The notes under the pieces: generated by a model
The model's database searches: none
Told to the model about the DNA's origin: nothing
Seen by the model: only the letters and a program-made list of their open reading frames with translations
Program-made: the position numbers and the translations under genes
Shown here: positions 46,169 through 58,948 of the stretch, one piece after another
Numbering within the stretch: the stretch's first letter is position 1
How the letters are laid out: each line of letters begins with the position of its first letter
From: Costus lasius
Taxonomy: Eukaryota; Streptophyta; Magnoliopsida; Zingiberales; Costaceae
Reading direction: 5' to 3'
Length of the DNA: 64,000 nt
NCBI GenBank assembly: GCA_027563935.2
Contig: CM050447.1
Coordinates: 11,252,501 to 11,316,500, forward strand

Positions 46169-49100
46169 AGACGATGGTGACTTAAAGGTCAAAGCAAGAT
46201 TGGACCTTTAAGTTACCAACTGTCAGGGATATGAATAAATTAAGTCTGCAGCTTTGACTTAATCCTAGAAGTCAACGTTATCAGACAAGAAACAATGAAT
46301 AAGAGTTGATATGATCCAATTACTCTCTGAGCTGTAAGTGAGAACTGTGAGATCCAATTTCTGTATACATTACATGAGCACGTGATACCCTGTATGGACC
46401 AATATATAAGTGTTGTATAAGATTTTTACGTAAGATTTCCAAGCAAAAATAATATCTTCCATTACCGTGGGACAAGGTCCATGGAGCCCAACTGTAAGAT
46501 AAGATCTTTTGTTGCTTAAACTGGGCCCAAAAGGCCCAAAGATAAGGAAGAAGATAATTTTCTAAAAAAATCAATACACATCAAATTCTTCATATTTGCT
46601 GCATTCTTTCTTTGAAGAAAGAAAGAAAGATACATAAATCCGTCTGATTGGACGATTACCTGTGAACAGATACTTGAGGGTTGACTTTATCAATGGATCA
46701 GTGATGAACAATTCATCCATTCATCCATGTTCACGTACTTAGTGGCAATGAGCTTTTTTTTAATCAATTGCGTGGAGGCAATCAAGCCTCCTGTTGGCCT
46801 CCGAGCTGCCAACCAATGTTGAGCTCACAATCTGATTCCCTCGCCGCCGTCTTTTCCGCTCACTTGAATTATACCACCAGGTCAACGTCTGTGTTTCGGC
46901 TGAGCTGGTTGGTCAAAGGAGCATTGGCTTCGTGAACGGTTCCTCGGCACGCTGAAAGCTTCAATCGGTGGTGGCGTGCCAAAAAGTCGTACATTGTGAG
47001 AACAGTCAACGAGCATGAAGAATTAAGTGAACTTTGGAAAAGAAAGGCCTTCACCTCCTTGTTAGGAGTCATGGCAAGTGTGGAGATTTTTGCTCTGATT
47101 TTCTGAGGCTCTAATTAAATTTAATTTTGTGTAAGATTTTTATTCCATAGAGAGGAAAGTCAACGTAAACCTAAATTGATGTAGCTATTAACTATCGAAT
47201 AATCGGAATTTAATGCAGACAAAGACATTGTTTTTTTTCTTTAAATGTAAAATATACAGTTGAGGAGTTAGGTCAACTATTGGTTGCTTGCATCCAGTGC
47301 CAAGGGTAATCATTAACTAATTGTATATTAAAGTCAAGTCAAAATACCAAGTTACTATTTTTTTTCCTCATTTCCTATAGGTATTTATTTAATTATTCCA
47401 CTATAAAGTGTTATAATTTTCACATTTTATTGGGTTACTTACATAGATGGTTACACAAATGTAAAGTAATATATATTTTTTTAAAAAAAAATTAATTAAG
47501 AACATAAAAAAATTATTGATCTTAATTAAATTTAATTGTTATTTTTTTTTAACCAAGCATTCATGTGGTTCTCTTACTAGAGACCAAAGTTGACACGATG
47601 CTACACACCTCTCTTTTCCATAGAAAAATCATTCGTTTCTAATTCTAATAGCTTTGGATTTATGCATGAAATTCAAGTCCTCTTCTTTCTTTTGTCTATC
47701 GATGAACTAAGATAGATTGACTAACCACATTGATCCAAAAATTTAGAGTGCGGATAGAGCTGGACTCAATTGCATATGATTTGGACTAAGTCAATCACCA
47801 TATCCATACATCCACTTCATTGTGGAATCTTATCCCAATTGGTCGATTTTAGTTCACTCAAATGTTATCTCTTCATCAATTTAAATAATTTTATTTCCTT
47901 TTTCTCAATCTTATGAACTGAGTAGTACTAGGTATGTACTCTACATGTCCTAAATAATTAATTAAATCAACAATGATACACTTAGAATAGGTCAACGGAT
48001 TAAGAGAATCCTTTTTCTTCAACAATATTAGACGCTGATCCTCTCAATTTGAGGAGTGCAAGTAATGTTGTTCTTAAATCGGATAAAGAAACTATTAATG
48101 ATTCCTCACTATTCATTTATTCGTAATCCAATTCATAACTATTGAGACTATTTTACAATAACAATAATAATAATAATAATAATAATGTCTCATATTATTC
48201 ATTGAACTAACCTATCCACATGACAACACAATTAGGTTAATTAATTATGGTTGACTTTCTTCTAATTTATAAATGTGATCATACCCACCTCATTTGTACC
48301 TTTAAGCTGATCAAGCCTATGTTGTCATTATGCTTATGTTGAAAGTAAGGACTAATTGAGATAATAATTCTTATTTATTTAATTTAAAGATTATTATATA
48401 AAAAGACTGATAGGCAAGACTAGGACTTACCTTATTTTTATACTTAATCTTAGAGCATGAGTCCAAGTTTAATGACTCAAACAAGCATAGTTAATGTCAA
48501 TCAAATGTAGAAAATTGCAAGGCTTTCATATAATAATCATTTGTTGAGAAGAATATTCCATAGCATGATCTCATAGGGAAGGACTTCATGGTTGACATGG
48601 GATTAAGTGATTGGGTCTTTAAATTAAACAACTTTAACAAGACAACTTCCATAGTTGTCTCTTGAGGGTAGGGAAAAGGAAATTTTTGGAGTCTTTTCAG
48701 TGGAAGCTAAGGTTTGCTAGTTGGCACAGTAAAAAATGTATTATGTCATAAGATTGAAATTTTTTATATGAAATGATTGCCAAATCTTCAAAGAATTGAA
48801 ATTTTTTATTCAATGAGATCATAATTGTCTTTGATATGTTCCTTGTAATTTCCAAGATTAGTCAACTAGTTGAACAATTATATTTTGGAGCATTCTAAGA
48901 TTTTAGAGTCAGTGGCAATTAAATGTAAAAATATATTTTAAGTTAATATGCTTTAATTATTAATTAATGATATTTTTTAAATCATTATTCAGTTTTTAAA
49001 TGTAGTAATGCTTCAAACTTCACTGATATTTAGAACCAAATGGCTTTCAAATTGACAGGGTTGAACGTGAAAGGGTTGATTTGTTTAGTCAAGTGCCTCA

Positions 49101-50403
49101 CAGAAACTCTTCTCCACCTTGACAGGTGAAGTACGTTTGCGCACTTATCTTCATGTTGACTTGACTGCAAGTCAATCTAATTAAGCACAAAAGCTTAAAG
49201 TTGAATATGGTGAAGGACCTCGACCAAGTCTACCCAATTTTACTCCTGAGTTCTAATAATCATAAATGAGTTTGGTTCTAATCAACTGAGATCGCATCTA
49301 GTGCATTAAATTTTTCAGATTTGTTACACGTTGACATGATCTCACTATTTTCAATCAGAATATATGGTCTTGTTTGTTCCTGAATTTTTTTACAGTTTAC
49401 TGATGTATATTTATAAGAAATAATCAGCGTCAATTTGGATGAACAAAATAGGTGAGTAATCGATACCTTCCTGTGATTCTGTCCCCAAAAGAAGAAGACG
49501 CGTCGAATCGGATGGTACTTTCGTCTTCTTCCTCTTCTGAGTTTTCAGTTACTTTGATGAGAAGAAATTTGCAAGAACAACTTCGTCGAGATTGAACAAG
49601 TCATTGAAGTCAAGCGCCCGTTAATTTTATATGTAATTGACAGATAAGAGCTCCGAAAATAACGTGTTGATGACAACGAAGCCGGTAGGGACACGGCAGA
49701 GTCAAGCGGCGACCGCGGCCCATTAAATGTGGCGCGCTCCGCCGCAGCAGCACTTGGGAACTTGAACGGCTCAACCTCCGCCGCAGCCTCCTCGGCCCTT
49801 GCAACCTTGCGATCATCGCCCTCCTCCCCACGGTTCCAACTCCCGACGCGGTTGCCTCCTCGTAGTGTTTGTCCTCCTGTCCTCGCCTTGCATAAGAACC
49901 CCTTCTTGCATCCCCACGGCCACCATCGCGCATGAGATTGGCTTTCGCCGGGGGTTTGGATGCTTTCCGGCTTTGGTAACTGGTAAAAAAGGAGTTATTT
50001 TGGGTGAAGCTTCGGGGGAGACGAAGTGGTGGGGGAGAGAGAAAGAGCATGAACACCTTGCAAACGGCTATAATTAGCGGGGCTTGGGGTGTTATATACT
50101 GTAGTTAATATTATTAGAGAGACGAGAGGAGAGAGAGAGGGAGGGAGAGAGGTAGGGAGCCACACCGAGGCAGCATACCACCACTACATCACACAAGAGA
50201 CGAAAAGCAAGAGGGAAGAGGAGGAAGAGGGAGCGGCCGGAGATTGGATTAATCGGGCGGTCGGGAAGAAACTGCGAGATCCGATCCGTGCAGGGAAGCA
50301 TCCACGAAAATAGTTTTGGAGTGGAGGAGGCACAAAGGCGGATCTTGTTCGTGAGAAAATAAAATTGATCTTGGTTTTTGTTGGGAGTGTTTATGAATTC
50401 AGT
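46169..50403. other. Intergenic region between the FRO and GT17 genes
   Basis: About 4.2 kb, mostly AT-rich. I recognise no gene. A short AAT microsatellite lies at about 48157-48186. 49700-50000 is GC-rich but its short frames lack domain features. TTATATAC at about 50090-50097 could be a TATA box for the downstream gene, followed by a GA-rich leader (50112-50155). Confidence 0.6.
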
Positions 50404-51871
50404 ATGCCGGAGGCCGGGTGTCAATATTGTTGCAAGAAGAGGGATGACATCTGCGAGAATAATGTCTGCGGCGGGGTAAGATCTTAATCTGATTTTCTAG
50501 GTTTTCCGAGACCTATAGTTTCGCTTTGTTCGAATTTGGATCTTTTTGTGCAATTTCTGGTGTGATTTACTTGAAAAAAAAACTTGTAATCGTGGATCGG
50601 ATTCGTGGGATACGAACATCTCCAGTTGTTTCATTTGCCCCATTTTTGAAATTTGGATCTGTGGAGCGATTGGTACTGTAGGGTTCTTAGTTGTGTCAGT
50701 CGCTCCTTTTTTTTTCTTGGTTGTTCGATTCTAGCTGTTCTTAGGGCCTTGTGTTCGATCTTTGTTGCAGGCTTCGAAGGCAGCTCTGAGCATGTCCCGG
50801 CGACTCCGGTGCGCGCTGAGTGGATTCGATCTCAAGGCATTGTTGCTTCTCCTCGTCGCTGTTCCCATCCTCGTACTCGTCATCTATGTCCACGGCCAAA
50901 AGCTTACCTATTTCCTTCGCCCACTGTGGGAATCCCCTCCGAAGCCCTTCACGATCATACCCCACTACCACGCTGAGAATGCCTCCATGGAGAACCTGTG
51001 CAAGCTCCACGGGTGGGGCGTCCGGGAGATTCCGAGGCGCGTCTTCGATGCCGTCTTGTTCAGCAACGAGCTCGACATCCTCGAAATCCGGTGGAACGAG
51101 CTCAGCCCGTACGTCTCGGAGTTCATCCTGCTCGAGTCAAATTCGACCTTCACCGGCAAAAGGAAGCCCCTCTTCTTCGCTAAGAATCGCCACCGATTCA
51201 AGTTTGCCGAGTCACGGCTGACTTACGGCACCGTGGGGGGACGATTCGTGAAAGGAGAAAATCCTTTCGTGGAAGAGTCTTACCAGAGAGTGGCGTTGGA
51301 CCAGCTCATTCGGATCGCCGGCATCAGCGAGGATGATCTGTTGATCATGTCCGATGTCGATGAGATCCCAAGCGGTCACACCATCGACCTGCTCAGGTGG
51401 TGCGATGACATCCCGGAGAAGCTTCATCTCCAGCTCCGCAATTACCTCTACTCCTTTGAGTTCTACCTCGATGATGATAGCTGGAGGGCTTCAGTCCACC
51501 GCTACCGAGCGGGGAAGACAAGATACGCCCATTTCCGTCAGGGTGACCTCCTGTTAGCCGATTCCGGGTGGCACTGCAGCTTCTGCTTCCGGCAAATCAG
51601 CGACTTCACCTTCAAGATGAAGGCATACAGCCATGTGGATCGCATCAGATTTGCCTACTTCTTGAATCCTTCAAGAATCCAGGACGTGATATGCCATGGA
51701 GCTGACCTTTTCGACATGCTTCCTGAGGAGCACACCTTCCAGAAGATCATTGCCAAGCTGGGTCCAATTCCTAGTTCATACTCTGCCATTCATCTTCCTG
51801 GTTACTTGATACAGAATGCTGAGCAGTACAGGTACCTTCTTCCTGGAAACTGCAAACGCGAAAGTGGCTGA
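50404..51871 (+). CDS. GT17-family N-acetylglucosaminyltransferase-like protein
   Basis: Resembles beta-1,4-mannosyl-glycoprotein 4-beta-N-acetylglucosaminyltransferase (GT17, GnT-III type), a type II membrane enzyme of the secretory pathway; the plant acceptor is not established. Two exons, 50404-50475 and 50771-51871, join in phase to 390 residues. Exon 1 encodes a Cys-rich tail (GCQYCCKKRDDICENNVCGG) typical of plant members as I recall them. One membrane anchor lies at about 46-64 (KALLLLLVAVPILVLVIYV). The lumenal domain follows HGQKLTYFLRPLWESPPKPF, with the acidic motif SDVDEIP at 218-224 likely at the nucleotide-sugar/metal site, and conserved Cys/Trp blocks (SGWHCSFCF). If exon 1 were missed, translation could start at the Met in ALSMSRR. 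No breaks are seen. Confidence 0.9.
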
Positions 51872-53283
51872 GAAAATTGGTAGCATAGTTGATTGATTGA
51901 TTGAGATGTAATGATAACTCACATCCATGAACGAACTGCGCACTAGTCTGGTGTTGCAGACGAGTGCTTGACTCCAGTGGATGATCAACATGAAGAAGAG
52001 ACAAGCACATATAGTTATCCTGTTTATATTTGCAGCAATTCTTACAAGTTTCTAAATGATATCAGTCGATTCTAGCCATGGAGTTAAGGAGTTTATTCAT
52101 TTTTCTTGATCTGTGATATGATGATGACTCACATCCAAATAATTTTGTTATTCACTGGATTCTTTTTCAGTTGAAATTTATTTGTTAATGTATTCCTCAT
52201 CTGTCACAGACTAGATTCTTGTGACAGCGATATTGTAACATATGATTTGGCGATTTAGCCATTTGGATCTCTTACTAGTAAGTTTCTGCTGATGTCTGCC
52301 CTCCAGTTTTCTTTCCAGATGTTGTAATGTGTGTCAGCAAAACCAAATAAGTCCAGTTTTTTTTTTTCCTGTATGTGACCTCATTTATGTGTAGCAGTTT
52401 CCATACCTGGACTTGGTGGCTCCTACAATCTTGAAAGGATTTCTATTTTGTTTGTCCAGATTTGGTGTCTTTTTGTAAACAATTCTTGCCAACCCTGAGC
52501 AGATGTTCTCATATCTTCATAGCAGATGTTCTCATATCTTCATATCTGAAAGGGGATTCGATGGCATTAATGAACTGAATCTTTTAAGAGGGTAAAGATG
52601 ATTGCTGGGCAAGAACATGAATGTGAAGGATTGGCAATATACTTTTTTGACTGAGAAAACCCTAAATTTTAGACTGCTAGGCTGACCCCTCTAATTTTTG
52701 TTTCATTTGGCCTCCATTAGTCAGCTCTAAAACTTTGTGTTAATTGGTTTCCCTCTCACTGATCATCATAGCACTAAAGCTGCTTCGTAAAGGGAGAACA
52801 TTGAAGTGAGAGAACAGTTAGTGGGACATGGAAGCATTCAGCTGTTTTAAATCTAACTAGGTTATTTGAATCAGGTTAGCCCAGATTCAAATGGCCATAG
52901 TATTACTCCACATTAATCATATTGACGAAAGAAATATTCTAAATTTTATATTGCATCAAAAATATAATAGTTATATTAAAATTATTAAGTTCAAATTCCT
53001 ACATTTAGAATGTGAAAATGAATGACATATCATAAAGAATATGTAAGTGAATAATATATTGTAGATTGAATATGTCATGCGCAGGTCGTTTGCTCTAATA
53101 GTAGCATAGAAGATGAAATAAACGATATATTACTTTCTCCTCCAATAGCTTCCCTTCTTGATCATTCCTTTGGATTTTTCTCATCCTCAACCTTGCCCTG
53201 CCATCCTCCATTATTCTCCTCTTCAGTGTTCTTTTAATTCCACAGATAAATTTATAAATCTTGGAGGAATTTTGTTTTAGTAC
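51872..53283. other. GT17 3' flank and intergenic sequence
   Basis: Contains the 3' UTR of the GT17 gene and AT-rich spacer. A 23-bp tandem duplication (AGCAGATGTTCTCATATCTT plus CAT) occurs at about 52499-52544. No other gene was recognised. Confidence 0.6.
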
Positions 53284-53512
53284 CAGCAAGATCCTGCCTC
53301 ATGGCCACGTTACTTGCAGCCAATCTCCGGTTTTCTTGAGCACGCCTTTCCATCTCACCTTCCTGAACTGCAACCTTCTTTTCAAGCTGCTCTGTTGGAA
53401 GAAGGGGCTCGCTTGGGCGGTGACCTGCTGAGGGGGGCCATGTCGCATCATTCCAGCCCAGGTACTTGGATGACTCGCCCCCCATACGCTGATGATATGC
53501 ATCCACATGCAT
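53284..53512 (-). pseudogene. FLX-like coiled-coil protein exon or gene fragment
   Basis: The minus strand encodes LEKKVAVQEGEMERRAQENR followed by RLAASNVAMRQDLAG. This pattern resembles the N-terminal coiled coil of plant FLX/FLX-like proteins (FRIGIDA-complex partners), which have a similar ENQRL..THG.LRQEL block. A plausible GT donor follows at 53283-53282. I could not find the next exons between here and the GT17 gene, so it may be a fragment or a decayed gene. The large retroelement begins 349 bp upstream of it. Confidence 0.4.
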
Positions 53513-53855
53513 CCGTGGTTCCTAATGAAGATTAAGTTCATTAGATTGTGTAAGAATGAACTATGTTGTAACATTGTGACAGGTAACTCTTTCCAAGTTC
53601 ATGCAAGGAGTCTTCTTCATCCTCCTGCCTCCACTTCCAAGTTCCAAAGATTATTAAACAGGTACATACAAAATTCTTGTGTTCTCTAAACAATTTTGGT
53701 AGTAAATTATCTCCTACCTGATATCCACACCAGTATTCAGTCTTCACCAAATGCAAATGGCAAAAGCTAACATGTCTGTACTGAGATCTGGCAGATTTCA
53801 GTTTTAGTGACCATAAGAAATGGATTAAACTTTCAAAGGTTTCGACAACTAGAGC

Positions 53856-53860
53856 CAGGG
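53856..53860. repeat. Target-site duplication of chromovirus-type element, left copy
   Basis: CAGGG, identical to 62973-62977. Confidence 0.9.
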
Positions 53861-55954
53861 TGTTATGCCCCAAAAATCCACCTGAATCCCACGCCGGGAA
53901 TCCCGGACCTCGGGATGCACAACACTGTACCTGTCAATCACTCCTGACAACCGAAGGGTACAGACTCAAATAAAATAGTCTAAATAGAGGCCAGCCCGGC
54001 CTCTAATATCCATAATACAACACCGACAGATACAAAATATAGACCGGCGCAGCGGTCAACAGAAATAACAACAACAGGACCGGCGCAGCGGTCGACAAAC
54101 CAACAGATAACATGACCGGCGCAGCGGTCGACAGAGTCCAACAACATAACATATAAATAACAACAGACCAAAATGCATCACAACCCACCCAGACTGGTGG
54201 TCAACTACCAACTATCTACTCTGCTCCAGGTGGAGCCGCGCCTGAACCTGGAGGCAAACCGAAGGGGGTTAGCCGGAGGCTAAGTAGGGATATTTCAATG
54301 ATATGGTGCATGATCAGATACAGGGAATTACCATAACACTACCACGACTCTATATGACCATATAGAGTATAATCAAATCTCAATATACATATCAATATAT
54401 ATGTATCCTCATACACAGATAAAATCTGAGAGCTGGTACAGCAGTGGTCCACGACCCGCAACTCTATAAAATAGAGTGGTCCCTACTGATGGCTCCCCGA
54501 ACAGTAGAGACAACTGTCCGTCGACACCCCGCTAGTGTAGCGTCCTACACTCAGTACAACCCCTCATTGGGTTGATAACAGACCTCAAGCCCATAACGTA
54601 GGACTCTCTCGGTCAGAGACGATCATACAGTCTCGACAGAAATCTCACAGGCAGTATCTGAGGTATACTGACATGTCTATCGCTAGATAGTCAATCCTCA
54701 ATGTACATATACAGAACTCATACCACCTACCAACTACAAGTAAACATGCAAGAAACGAAAATACTCATACCATGTTTCATGCAACAGTTTATGTCAACAG
54801 GAATGTACGCAGAGTAGAATGGGAATTAGAACAGTAATCAATAGTGCTAATAAGCAATAAGGGAGGTGCCGCTAACTACACATGCGGTTGGCACCGTAAC
54901 AAAGAACGGAGGTAGAATCCCTACCTCAACAGTAGCCGAACAGTACAAGATCCAACCAACACAGTGTCAAGTATCAATCAATAGGACCTAACAGGGTAAA
55001 TCATGTATAAGTCACACCATTTTATTTTAATCCATTTAACACCAATTAACATGCTAATCCGGTTTCATTATGCTAATCAGGTCGTACCAAGTTATTAAAT
55101 CGAGTTTGACAGGTATACGTGAGTCCAGGGTTATGTTCGCATGCGTTCGTATAATACGTGTACGGAGACGGAGCACGGGTACTAACCTAGTTCACAGCCA
55201 CGTGCGAACGCAATAATCACCACCGGAAGTTGGGATACGCGAGAACCAACCACGCGTGCGTAACCGAGTCGTCAGCACGGAACTCGATATTCGCCGGAAC
55301 AGTAGCGCCGCCGCTACAGTGATCGCCGGAACAGTGACTTCGGCGACCGATCGGAATTTCCGAAGTGCCACAAGGTAGCCGCCGGCGAGGTGAGTCCGGC
55401 CGTACTGTCGGTTTTCCAGGGAGACGCCGGAGACCGCGTAGATCTGAGGTCGAAGGCTCGGCGGCGCCGTTCGCGCAACTCGCCGGAGCCGGAGAAGAAG
55501 GTGTCGGGGAGGCGTCGGCTGGTGGCGGAAACGTCCGCCGAGGCCAGAGGAAGGTCGCTGGAGTCGCCGGAGACGCGTTGGACGTCGGATCTGAAGTTTC
55601 CCGTCGGACGCGAGGGAGAAGAAGGTAGGGGCGAAGACGGCCGGATTTTCAGTCGTTGGACGGCGAAAGCTCATCGCCAGTCAGCGTCCGCCGGCAGGAG
55701 GAAAGGAGACGCGAGCAAAGGAGGAGGGCAAGCGCCGATCGAAGAAGGAGGAGGAGGCGTTCGTTGTTCGTGATGGAGAGAGGCGAGAGCGACGGTGAGA
55801 AATAGAGGGGAAAGAGTGAAACGCGACAACGGGTGATGGGTGAGGGGATGGGTTTGACCACCGTTTCCAGCAACGTCCCATCACCCACTTACTTTACTAT
55901 TATTTTACTTTAAAAGTTTCTCTCTTTCGTCCGTTTTTTATCACGGACGTAACA
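53861..55954 (-). repeat. 3' LTR (minus orientation) of chromovirus-type element
   Basis: A 2,094-bp LTR with ends TGTTA...TAACA. It differs from the right LTR at roughly 35 positions by eye, many clustered in the first 200 bp. It contains three 36-bp repeats, at 54042-54129. The GC-rich part (55190-55800) supports overlapping frames on both strands, also present in the other LTR, without recognisable domains. Confidence 0.93.
54042..54129. repeat. Three 36-bp LTR repeats with GACCGGCGCAGCGGTC hairpin
   Basis: Copies of the 16-bp inverted repeat start at 54042, 54078 and 54114, an exact 36-bp period. The right LTR has the same array at 61060, 61096 and 61132. Confidence 0.92.
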
Positions 55955-56053
55955 TTATACCCACCTTCAAAGAATTTAGTCCCCAAATTCAAAACATATT
56001 TATTACTGATAAGCAAATAAGGTTACAAAAGCATTGATACAACGATCACTCAT

Positions 56054-57241
56054 TTACTCCTCCATTCCTGGAAACAGATCCGGATGGTTTCTCATAAATT
56101 CGTCTTCACGTTCCCAAGTAGTCTCACTCTCAGGGTGGTGTCTCCATTTGACTTTAATCAGGCTGATTACTTTATTTCTCAGCTTGAGCTCTTTGCGCTC
56201 TAGGATCTCTACAGGCATCTCGGCATACGTGGCATCTTCTTGGACATGGACTGTACCATGGCTCAACACGTGAGATGAATCCGCGATGTATTTACGCAAC
56301 ATGGACACATGGAACACCGGATGGATATAAGAGTACATCAGTGGAAGTGCTAAGCGGTATGCGACGGGTCCAACTCTCTCCAGTATCTCGAAGGGACCCA
56401 TATATCTCGGAGCTAACTTACCAGCATACCCGAACCTAGTCGTACCCTTCTTCGGAGAAATCCGAAGGAACACATGGTCACCGACATCAAATTCAAGTGG
56501 CCGCCGTCTCTTGTCTGCGTAACTCTTTTGCCGACTTTGGGCAGCTAATAATCTCCATCTAATAATCTGAACTCTCTCGGCATCGAGTGCTAACATAGCC
56601 GGTCCCAATACACGACTTTCACCTACTTCGTCCCATAGCACCGGAGATCTACACTTCCTACCATACAAAGCCTCAAAAGGTACCATCTGGATCGTCGAAT
56701 GATAACTATTATTATAAGCAAATTCCACTAAGTGAAGATGGCACTCCCAACCATCCGTGAAGTCCAAAGTGATGGCTCGAAGCATGTCCTCTAAGGTCTG
56801 AATGGTCCTCTCAGACTGTCCATCAGTCTGCGGGTGATAAGCCGTACTGAACCGCAGTTCAGTTCCCAAGGCCTTCTGTAAACTAACCCAGAACCGAGAT
56901 GTAAATCGTGGGTCTCTGCCAGAAATAATACTGGCAGGAACCCCATGCAGCCGTACATTCTCACTACAGTACAACCTTGCCAGTTTATCCATCGAATAGG
57001 TCTTCCTGATAGGCAAGAAGTGGGCTGACTTGGTCAAACGGTCAACGATCACCCAAACCGAGTCATGGCTTGTACGCGACCTAGGAAGATCCGTCACGAA
57101 GTCCATGGTAATATGTTCCCACTTCCACTCCGGAATAGGAATACACTGTAGGAGCCCAGAAGGTTTCTTATGCTCGATTTTCACTTGTTGGCATACCAGA
57201 CATCGCCCGACATACTCTGCCACATCTCTCTTCACGCCTTC
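56054..57241 (-). pseudogene. Integrase and chromodomain of chromovirus-type element
   Basis: Continues the polyprotein after an in-frame TAG near 57244. It contains the second half of the zinc-binding region (CLVCQQVK), the integrase core (MDFVTDLPRS, then ISGRDPRF, then TAYHPQTDGQSERTIQTLE), a GPF/Y-type block (YMGPFEILERVGPVAYRLALP) and a C-terminal chromodomain (EILERKELKLRNKVISLIKV, KWRHHPESETTWE). The residue aligned with the second catalytic Asp appears to be Gly in ISGRD. Integrase inserts the cDNA and the chromodomain is thought to guide it to particular chromatin. Confidence 0.9.
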
Positions 57242-58948
57242 CTACCAATAAGACTTTCGAAGGTCATTATACATTTTCGTGGCACCAGGGTGTACCGCGA
57301 ATCTCAACTTGTGTGCTTCTGCTAGTAATTCTTCCTTAATTATCTCGGGTACACATAACCTATTCCAGCACCTTATTATTCCTTGGTCATCCTGGGTAAA
57401 TTCTTCTCTCTTGCCCTTTGCAATGATAGACTGCAGGTACCAATCATTTGGTTGCGTCTCAATAATCTTCTGCACCATAGGGGACTGTGCCATCATCACG
57501 GCCAAACAACGATACTCAGTGGGGCACACAATCTCAACACTTAAATCTGCCATCTGTTGGGCTAATTCAGTCGGCGTCACTTGCAAGTGAGCTAACACCC
57601 CTGCAGTCTTCCTACTTAGTGCATCTGCTACCACATTAGCTTTACCCGGGTGGTAATTAATTGTACAATCATAATCTTTAAGGAATTCCACCCATCTACG
57701 CTGTCTCATATTCAGTTCCTTCTGTGAAAATAAATATTTCAGGCTTTGATGATCCGTAAATATCTCAAATGTGACTCCGTATAAATAATGCCGCCAAATC
57801 TTAAGGGCGAATACCACCGCAGCTAATTCCAAATCGTGTACCGGGTAGTTCTTTTCATGCTCTTTAAGTTGACGGGAGGCATACGCTATCACCTTACCAT
57901 GCTGCATCAATACAGCACCTAAGCCTTGGAAAGAGGCATCTGTGTATACTGTATACCCCTCGTCACCAGTCGGAAGTACTAAGATAGGGGCACTGACCAA
58001 TCTTTGTTTTAATTCCATAAAACTATTTTCACAATTTTCATCCCAACAGAATTTAACCTCTTTCTTTGTCAAATTTGTAAGTGGACCGGCAATTTTAGAA
58101 AATCCCTCTACAAATTTTCGATAATATCCAGCTAATCCGAGAAAACTCCGAACTTCTGCCACAGTCTTCGGACTTTTCCATTCTATAACAGCTTTAATCT
58201 TTTCAGGATCAACTGCCACACCTTCACCGGAAATCACATGTCCTAAGAAGGTAACTTCACTTAGCCAAAAAGCACACTTGCTGTACTTAGCATACAGTTG
58301 CTCTCTTCTAAGGGTCTCCAGCACAAGCCGAAGATGTCTCTTGTGCTCAGCCCTGCTCCGAGAATAGATCAATATGTCATCAATAAAAACCACGACAAAC
58401 CGATCAAGATAATTGATGAACACGCGATTCATCATGTCCATAAAGGCTGCTGGAGCATTTGTCAGACCGAAGGGCATAACGAGAAACTCGTAATGCCCAT
58501 AACGTGTTCGAAAGGCAGTCTTCGACATGTCTTCTCCACGAATTCTTAACTGGTGATATCCCGATCTCAAGTCAATTTTAGAGTAGACAGAAGTACCCTT
58601 GAGCTGGTCAAATAAGTCATCAATCCTTGGTAGAGGGTACTTGTTCTTCATTGTAACTGCATTCAACTGTCTGTAGTCCAGACACAGCCAAAATGAACCG
58701 TCCTTTTTCTTCACAAAGAGAACAGGAGCACCCCAGGGAGATGCGCTGGGTCTAATAAACCCCTTATCAAGAAGCTCCTGTAATTGGACTTTCAACTCCT
58801 CAAGCTCACGGGGCGCCATCCGATACGGTGCTTTAGAGATAGGCGCCGTACCAGGCTGGAGATCAATAGCAAAGTCTATAGCCCTGTTGGGTGGTAATCC
58901 AGGTAAGTCCTCAGGAAATACATCAAGAAATTTCCTGACAACCGGCAC
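57242..58948 (-). pseudogene. Reverse transcriptase and RNase H of chromovirus-type element
   Basis: An open stretch of 568 codons with reverse transcriptase blocks ([48 protein letters not shown]) and the catalytic FIDDILIYS. RNase H follows ([36 protein letters not shown]), then the start of the integrase zinc finger. It ends at an in-frame TAG. It is in a different frame from gag-protease, with the shift near 58950-59020. Copies RNA into DNA during transposition; this copy cannot yield the full polyprotein. Confidence 0.9.

Noticed and set aside
46869..47072. A small minus-strand frame of 67 codons
   Set aside because: Isolated, no domain, surrounded by non-coding AT-rich sequence; a frame of this length is expected by chance.
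49610..50077. Several frames in the GC-rich stretch upstream of the GT17 gene
   Set aside because: They overlap each other on both strands and show no family features. The region is better read as promoter and 5' flank.
55192..55773. Open frames of 160, 127 and 87 codons in the GC-rich part of the chromovirus-type LTR, repeated at 62210-62791
   Set aside because: The two LTRs are nearly identical copies, so conservation between them is not independent evidence. The frames overlap on opposite strands and show no domain.
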